In this document: positions 59,059 through 64,000 of the stretch, piece by piece
How positions within the stretch are numbered: the first letter of the stretch is position 1
How the letters are laid out: each line of letters begins with the position of its first letter
Assembly (NCBI GenBank): GCA_016800925.1
Contig: JABCPU010000116.1
Span: 110,029-174,028 of the forward strand
Length of the DNA stretch: 64,000 nucleotides
Direction of reading: 5' to 3'
Source: Suillus spraguei
Taxonomy: Eukaryota; Basidiomycota; Agaricomycetes; Boletales; Suillaceae
Notes under the pieces: generated by a model
Told to the model about the DNA's origin: nothing
The model's database searches: none
What the model saw: only the letters and a program-made list of their open reading frames with translations
Position numbers and translations under genes: made by a program

Positions 59059-59898
59059 ATGTCGTCAACCAAAGAATTCGAGTACAAAATCGGCCAACCG
59101 ACAGGCTTCGATGGAGATCGTGATAACTCTCGCGAGTTTATCCAGTCGTGCAATCTGCACTTTGACATCAATGAAAAGCTTTACACCACCGACAAGCAGA
59201 AGATCATTTACATAACTTCCTTTATGACCGAGAAGAATGCCAAGTCATGGAAGGAACAATTTCTTGAACACGCCCAATCTACCGACACTTCGGGACAAAA
59301 AGTTGGTTATGGGACGATGGTGGATTTTATGAAAAGCTTCAAAGAAGCATTCGAACCAGTGGATACCAGAATGACCGCGCTTACACGCCTTAGAGACCTC
59401 AAGCAAGGAACTGGAGATCTTCATACCTATGTCGCTGACTTTGAGGCACTTGCAGCCAAGGCTCATATCACCGATAACGCAACGAAGATCCAGTTCTTCC
59501 AGGATGGTCTTAACTGGGGTATCCTTACAAAGCTTTTCAATACGGGAGATGTCTCCGAAATATTCAGAGATGTTGTGTTGCAATGCGTTGCTATTGACAA
59601 CGCCCATCATCGGCTTAACGCCATGAAAACACGCCATGTTCCACAACAGAAGAAGAAGAACTACGGGAATGCACGGTATATTCCGAACCGTGATTCCAAT
59701 GCAATGGTCGTAGATCGCATCTCCGACATGGAGAGATCCGAATGCATGAAGAAAGGGCAATGCTTCGGATGCAGAAAGACAGGACACCGCATCCATAATT
59801 GTCCTGACAGAAAGAAGAAGACCCCGCTCCGACAAACCGAAGTTAAAGGGGAAGAAGAAGATGAAGAAGCCGTGAGACGGATTGTAGAGGATTTTTGA
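59059..59898 (+). CDS. Ty3/gypsy Gag
   Basis: 279 aa, intact. A retrotransposon gag domain spans about residues 10-190 (SREFIQSCNLHF, TALTRLRDLKQGTGDLHTYV, IQFFQDGLNWGI). A single CCHC zinc knuckle CFGCRKTGHRIHNC at about 232 binds RNA. The end is acidic. Its stop at 59896-59898 overlaps the start of the pol frame, which is offset by -1, as in elements using frameshifting or re-initiation. Confidence 0.9.
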   Translation: MSSTKEFEYKIGQPTGFDGDRDNSREFIQSCNLHFDINEKLYTTDKQKIIYITSFMTEKNAKSWKEQFLEHAQSTDTSGQKVGYGTMVDFMKSFKEAFEPVDTRMTALTRLRDLKQGTGDLHTYVADFEALAAKAHITDNATKIQFFQDGLNWGILTKLFNTGDVSEIFRDVVLQCVAIDNAHHRLNAMKTRHVPQQKKKNYGNARYIPNRDSNAMVVDRISDMERSECMKKGQCFGCRKTGHRIHNCPDRKKKTPLRQTEVKGEEEDEEAVRRIVEDF

Positions 59899-62800
59899 CT
59901 TGGAGAAACAAAGACTCGACGTATGTTTCTCCCAATGTATTACTAAGACTTGTACGCGCTGTAGGTGAAAGAAAAGAACTTCGTGTCCCTATCACCCTCC
60001 ATTCGCGTACTCGCTTGAAATCCGTCGACACCACCGCTGTTATCGATTCAGGAGCAGCGGGCACATTCATCTCAGAAGAGTTTGTGAAACTCCATCAAAT
60101 CACACGACGAAAACTCAAAGAACCATTTCGAGTTACTACGGCAGATGGGACTCTTATCAAAGGAGGACCGATCACGCACTACTGCCTCCTAGTGGTCAAA
60201 ATTGACGACCGAACCATGTATGGAAAATTAAACATCACCAAATTAGGGAGGAGAGATCAAATCCTCCTTGGAATCCCATGGTTACGAGCAATGAACCCAA
60301 TTATAGATTGGGCTGCTGAAACACTCGTCCTTTCACGAACAGAAAAATCAGACGAGATCGAAAGCGATATAGATGAAGATCGGAAGAAGAACGGGTTACC
60401 CGAACTCTTCAGTCACCATACCAGATGGCAACATTCCCGTCTTCCGAAACCATTCATCGCTTCTCCTATTAATGTCTCTAAAGACCCAGAACCAGAAGTA
60501 CGAATGCCACGTACTAAAGAACCCACCCCACGTGTACAACTGCCGCGAGCAGTATCACCGATTCCCCGCGCAGAGAAGCGTAAGAATGAATCCGAACCCG
60601 AGCATCGGGTCGGACAAGAACCTACTGAGCAACGGCCAATAGAAGAACAGAAACAGGGAAAAAGAAAACCGGAAGAAGAACTCCCAGGACGAGACACCAA
60701 TGTACCGAAATTATCCAAGTTCTTCGTTCCCCGAAAACTCCTTCAGCTTCAATAGAAGAAATCCCTGATAAAGAAGAGCCCGTGCCCTCATTGATCCCAA
60801 CCGAGGATGATGAACAATTCGATACCATGAATGACGTCTGGCACGCAGCAGAAGTACGCGAAATTTCCTCATATGAACTAGGAGATGGAGAATTTCTCGT
60901 GGAATACGACACTGATGGAGTTAGCATGAGGATCATAGAAGAAGTATCCATGGATACACCATTGACACGTGATGGAACTTCCCAACTCGAACAATCCTCC
61001 AATTACTCCACCATTCCTCTCTCCACTCCGAAATATAGTAACAAAGCTCAGGAATTCGCTACGGACGAGAAGGAAAAGAAAAAGAAATCCTTCGAAGAAT
61101 TGGTCCCGGATTATTTGCACGACTTCGCAGACGTCTTTGCTAAAGACGGATTAAACAAACTACCCCCCGAACGCCCTGGTATTGATCATCGGATCGACAC
61201 CAAACCCGGTTTTATTCCTCGAACGTCTAAGGTCTACCCGCTATCGGAAAAAGAACGCGCTGCTGTCAAAACATTTATCGATGAAACACTGCGAAAGGCT
61301 TTATCTCGGAATCAAGTCACCTCAAGCTAGTGGCTTCTTCTTTGTGGGAAAGAAGAGTGGAGAACTGCGTCCCTGTCAAGATTATCGCTACATCAATGAT
61401 TGGACAGTCAAGAACGCATATCCGCTCCCACTCCCTATTTCCCTTGTCGCACGTCTTCATAACGCACGGTTCTTTACGAAAATGGATATTCGGTCCGGTT
61501 ATAACAATATTCGCATCCATCCTGATGATAGGTGGAAAGCTGCTTTTACCACGGAATTCGGCCTATTCGAACCGAACGTCATGTTCTTCGGCCTTTGCAA
61601 TTCCCCAGCAACTTTTCAAGCATACATGAATCGCACCTTTCAACAAGAAATCAATGAAGGATGGATGGTTATCTATATGGACGATATCCTGATTTTCTCC
61701 ACAACAATGGCAGAACACCGAGAACGGACCAGACGAGTTTTGATGAAAATACGAAAAGAACACCTGTTCTTGAAACCGGAGAAATGCACCTTCGATGCCG
61801 AAGAAGTGGAATACCTCGGAATGATAATTCGCCCTGGACAAGTTGCTATGGACACCGCCAAAACCAAAGGAATCTCCGAATGGCCAATCCCGAAATCAGT
61901 AAAAGATGTTCGGTCATTCCTCGGCTTTTGCAACTTCTACCGAACATTCATTTCCCACTATTCCGATATCGCCAGACCCCTTATCGATTTAATGAAGAAA
62001 GATAAGGCCTTTGAATGGTCAACTGAATGTATGGACACCTTTGAAGAACTAAAACGACGTTTCACATCCCAACCGGTACTTCGTAACCCCGATCCTTCCC
62101 GACAATTCGCTATTGCTACCGACGCTTCGCTCGTAGCAACTGGAGGAGTTCTCCTGCAGACTGATGAGAATGGCGTTTACCACCCATGTGCTTACCTCTC
62201 ACAGTCTTTGAACCCTGCGGAGCGCAATTACCAGATCTTTGACCGGGAACTCCTTGCCGTGATCCGGGCATTGAACGAATGGCGTCATTATCTCGAAGGA
62301 AACCCACACCCCGTCCTGGTATTCACCGACCATAAGAACCTTCTGTACTTTAGAAGTGCACAGAAGCTTACCCGTCGCCAAGCACGTTGGCAATTGATTT
62401 TGTCTATTTACGACATCGAACTGCATCACGTTGCAGGTACTAAATTAGCAGTACCTGATGCACTATCCCGCCGGCCTGATTATGACTCTGGCAAAGACGA
62501 TAACGAGGACCAGACCCTCCTCCCTGATGCTCTATTCGTCCGTCTTATTGACACCGATCTGAAGGATGTGCTGTCATCCTCTGACCCCCTCGACGACCCC
62601 GTCTTTAAAACGGCATCTGATGCCCTTGACGGCGTGTGCCTGCCTCCTATGAAATCGGCACTCTCTGATTGGAAGATTGAGGAAAACGTCCTCTATTTCA
62701 AGAATCGCGCTTATATTCCACTGGCGCATCGCTCCGATATCCTGAAAAGGTATCATGATCATCCTACCGCGGGTCATCCCGGTAGATTCAAAACTGAAGA

Positions 62801-63990
62801 ACTAGTGAAACGAGAAGCCTGGTGGCCTGCTATGGGCTCTTATATTCGAAAATACGTTGAGGGTTGCGCCCTTTGTCAGCAAATGAAAGCGGATACCCAT
62901 CCTGTTAGGCCCCCGCTTACGCCTATTCCCTCATCGGCTGTTCGCCCGTTCTCTCAGGTCTCTGTCGACCTTATCACTGACCTCCCTGTCTCTGGAGGCT
63001 TTGACAGTATCATGGTCGTGGTAGACCATGGCCTTACGAAGGGGGTAATTATTATCCCTTGTTTGAAAACCATCACTTCAGAAGGTGTGGCTAAGCTATT
63101 TTTAAAATACGTTTACCGACGATTTGGACTCCATGACAAAGTCATCTCGGATCGAGGACCGCAATTCCTATCTCGCTTCTCAAAGGAACTTGCCCGACTT
63201 CTTGACTACGTCATCGCTCCATCCACGGCTTATCACCCACAGACTGATGGTCAAACAGAAAGGCTTAATCAGGAACTTGAGACATATCTACGGATTTATT
63301 GTCGCAACAACCCTGAAGATTGGGTAGAACACTTACCAATCGCCGAATTCGTCCACAACCACCGAAAACACGATGCAAGGAACGCATCACCCTTCTATTT
63401 GATGATGGGATATGAACCACGTGCTATCCCTCATCTGATCCCAGATTCACCCGTCCCCGCAGCAGAAGACCGAGTACGATCTCTGCAGAAGATAAGAGAA
63501 GAAGCAATCGCCTGTCATAACATTGCTATGCAGACAATGGCCGAACGATCCCGAGGAGATAAGTACATCCCATGGAAGATCGGAGATAAGGTTTGGTTAT
63601 CCGCCGCTAATCTGAGACTTAAACTCCCATCAAGGAAGCTGGCACCGAAACGATATGGACCTTTCCCGATCATCGATGTTTTATCACCCATCATGTTCAC
63701 ACTCAAGCTTCCTCCGCAATGGAAGATCCACCCACATTCCATGCTTCTGTCTTATCATCCTATAGCGAAACAGACGTACACGGACCGAATTTCCCTGAAC
63801 CACCCCTGACATCATCGAAGAAGAAGAAGAATATGAAATCGAAGCGATCTTTCTCCATAAAGGAACCGGCAATCGCCGACCGTTACTCGTTTCATGGAAA
63901 GGATACTCATCGGGAGATAACGAATGGTCCCAGAAAAGAATTGAAGAACTCCGCTCGAATCCTAATGCTTATAAGAAGCAACATGCCCTC
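59895..63990 (+). pseudogene. Ty3/gypsy Pol: protease, RT, RNase H, integrase, chromodomain
   Basis: Domains in order: retropepsin (VIDSGAAGTFIS near 60040, ILLGIPWL), linker, reverse transcriptase (GELRPCQDYRYIN, KMDIRSGYNNIRI, GLCNSPATFQ, VIYMDDILIFS near 61670), RNase H (FAIATDASLVATGGVLLQ, DRELLAVIRAL, VFTDHKNL), integrase (HDHPTAGHPGRF zinc finger with CALCQQ, SVDLITDLP, ISDRGPQFLS, HPQTDGQTERLNQEL) and C-terminal chromodomain (YEIEAIFLHKGT, LLVSWKGY near 63890), which would target histone marks. Small frame shifts at about 60710, 61275, 61315, 63765 and 63806 interrupt it. All catalytic residues checked are present. Confidence 0.85.
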
Positions 63991-64000
63991 TGATTTATCC

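Larger units (their letters stand above)
58386..64000 (+). mobile_element. Ty3/gypsy chromovirus, incomplete at window edge
   Basis: 5' LTR, gag, protease, RT, RNase H, integrase and chromodomain are in Ty3/gypsy order. The element runs off the right edge before its polypurine tract and 3' LTR. Several frame breaks in pol suggest an inactive copy or base errors. Confidence 0.88.

Overview
The window looks like nuclear DNA of a filamentous basidiomycete, most likely an Agaricomycete. Coding regions are split by many GT-AG introns of about 50 nt, and the families are typical of mushrooms: a NACHT-WD40 NLR, WD40 proteins, polyporopepsin-like aspartic proteases, a Dal5-type MFS permease, a SET5-like methyltransferase, chromodomain Ty3/gypsy elements and an Ulp1/hAT transposon. 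There is no bacterial operon structure, and no rRNA or tRNA gene was recognised by eye.

Layout. (1) 0-12 kb, gene-bearing: an intact Cbf1-like bHLH gene, a decayed cytochrome P450, an intact SET gene split by a MYND-like finger, and an intact MFS transporter. (2) 12.7-25 kb, decaying host genes: a broken WD40 gene, an NLR-type NACHT-WD40 gene on the minus strand with about 14 near-identical WD repeats, a second copy of the WD40-gene tail, a RasGEF remnant and a DUF6533-like remnant. (3) 25.9-52.9 kb: an inverted duplication of about 3.05 kb. Each arm carries an aspartic-protease gene plus a 3'-fragment of a paralogue, and the arms face each other across about 21 kb of nested retroelements, minisatellites and repeat fragments. 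The left protease is intact (407 aa, 6 exons). The right one is frameshifted in a C run. (4) 53-57.2 kb: a young-looking 2.94-kb hAT-like element (perfect 8-bp TSD) joining an Ulp1-like protease to a hAT C-terminus, then a MITE, a stray copy of the NLR 5' end and a 540-bp foldback element. (5) 58.4-64 kb: a Ty3/gypsy chromovirus running off the right edge. Its 5' LTR and PBS have the geometry of Tf1/sushi self-priming.

How parts relate. No operon or biosynthetic cluster is evident. The dominant process is duplication and decay: pieces of the NLR locus (5' end at 20.8-21.1 and 56.5 kb), WD40-gene tails and protease exons have been copied, partly in inverted orientation, among mobile elements. 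Several frames are broken by one-base indels in homopolymers, so real decay and sequencing error cannot be fully separated. The most interesting items are the self-priming LTR geometry, the Ulp1-hAT chimeric element, the NLR locus with its dispersed duplicates, and the protease palindrome with its hairpin and satellite-rich loop.
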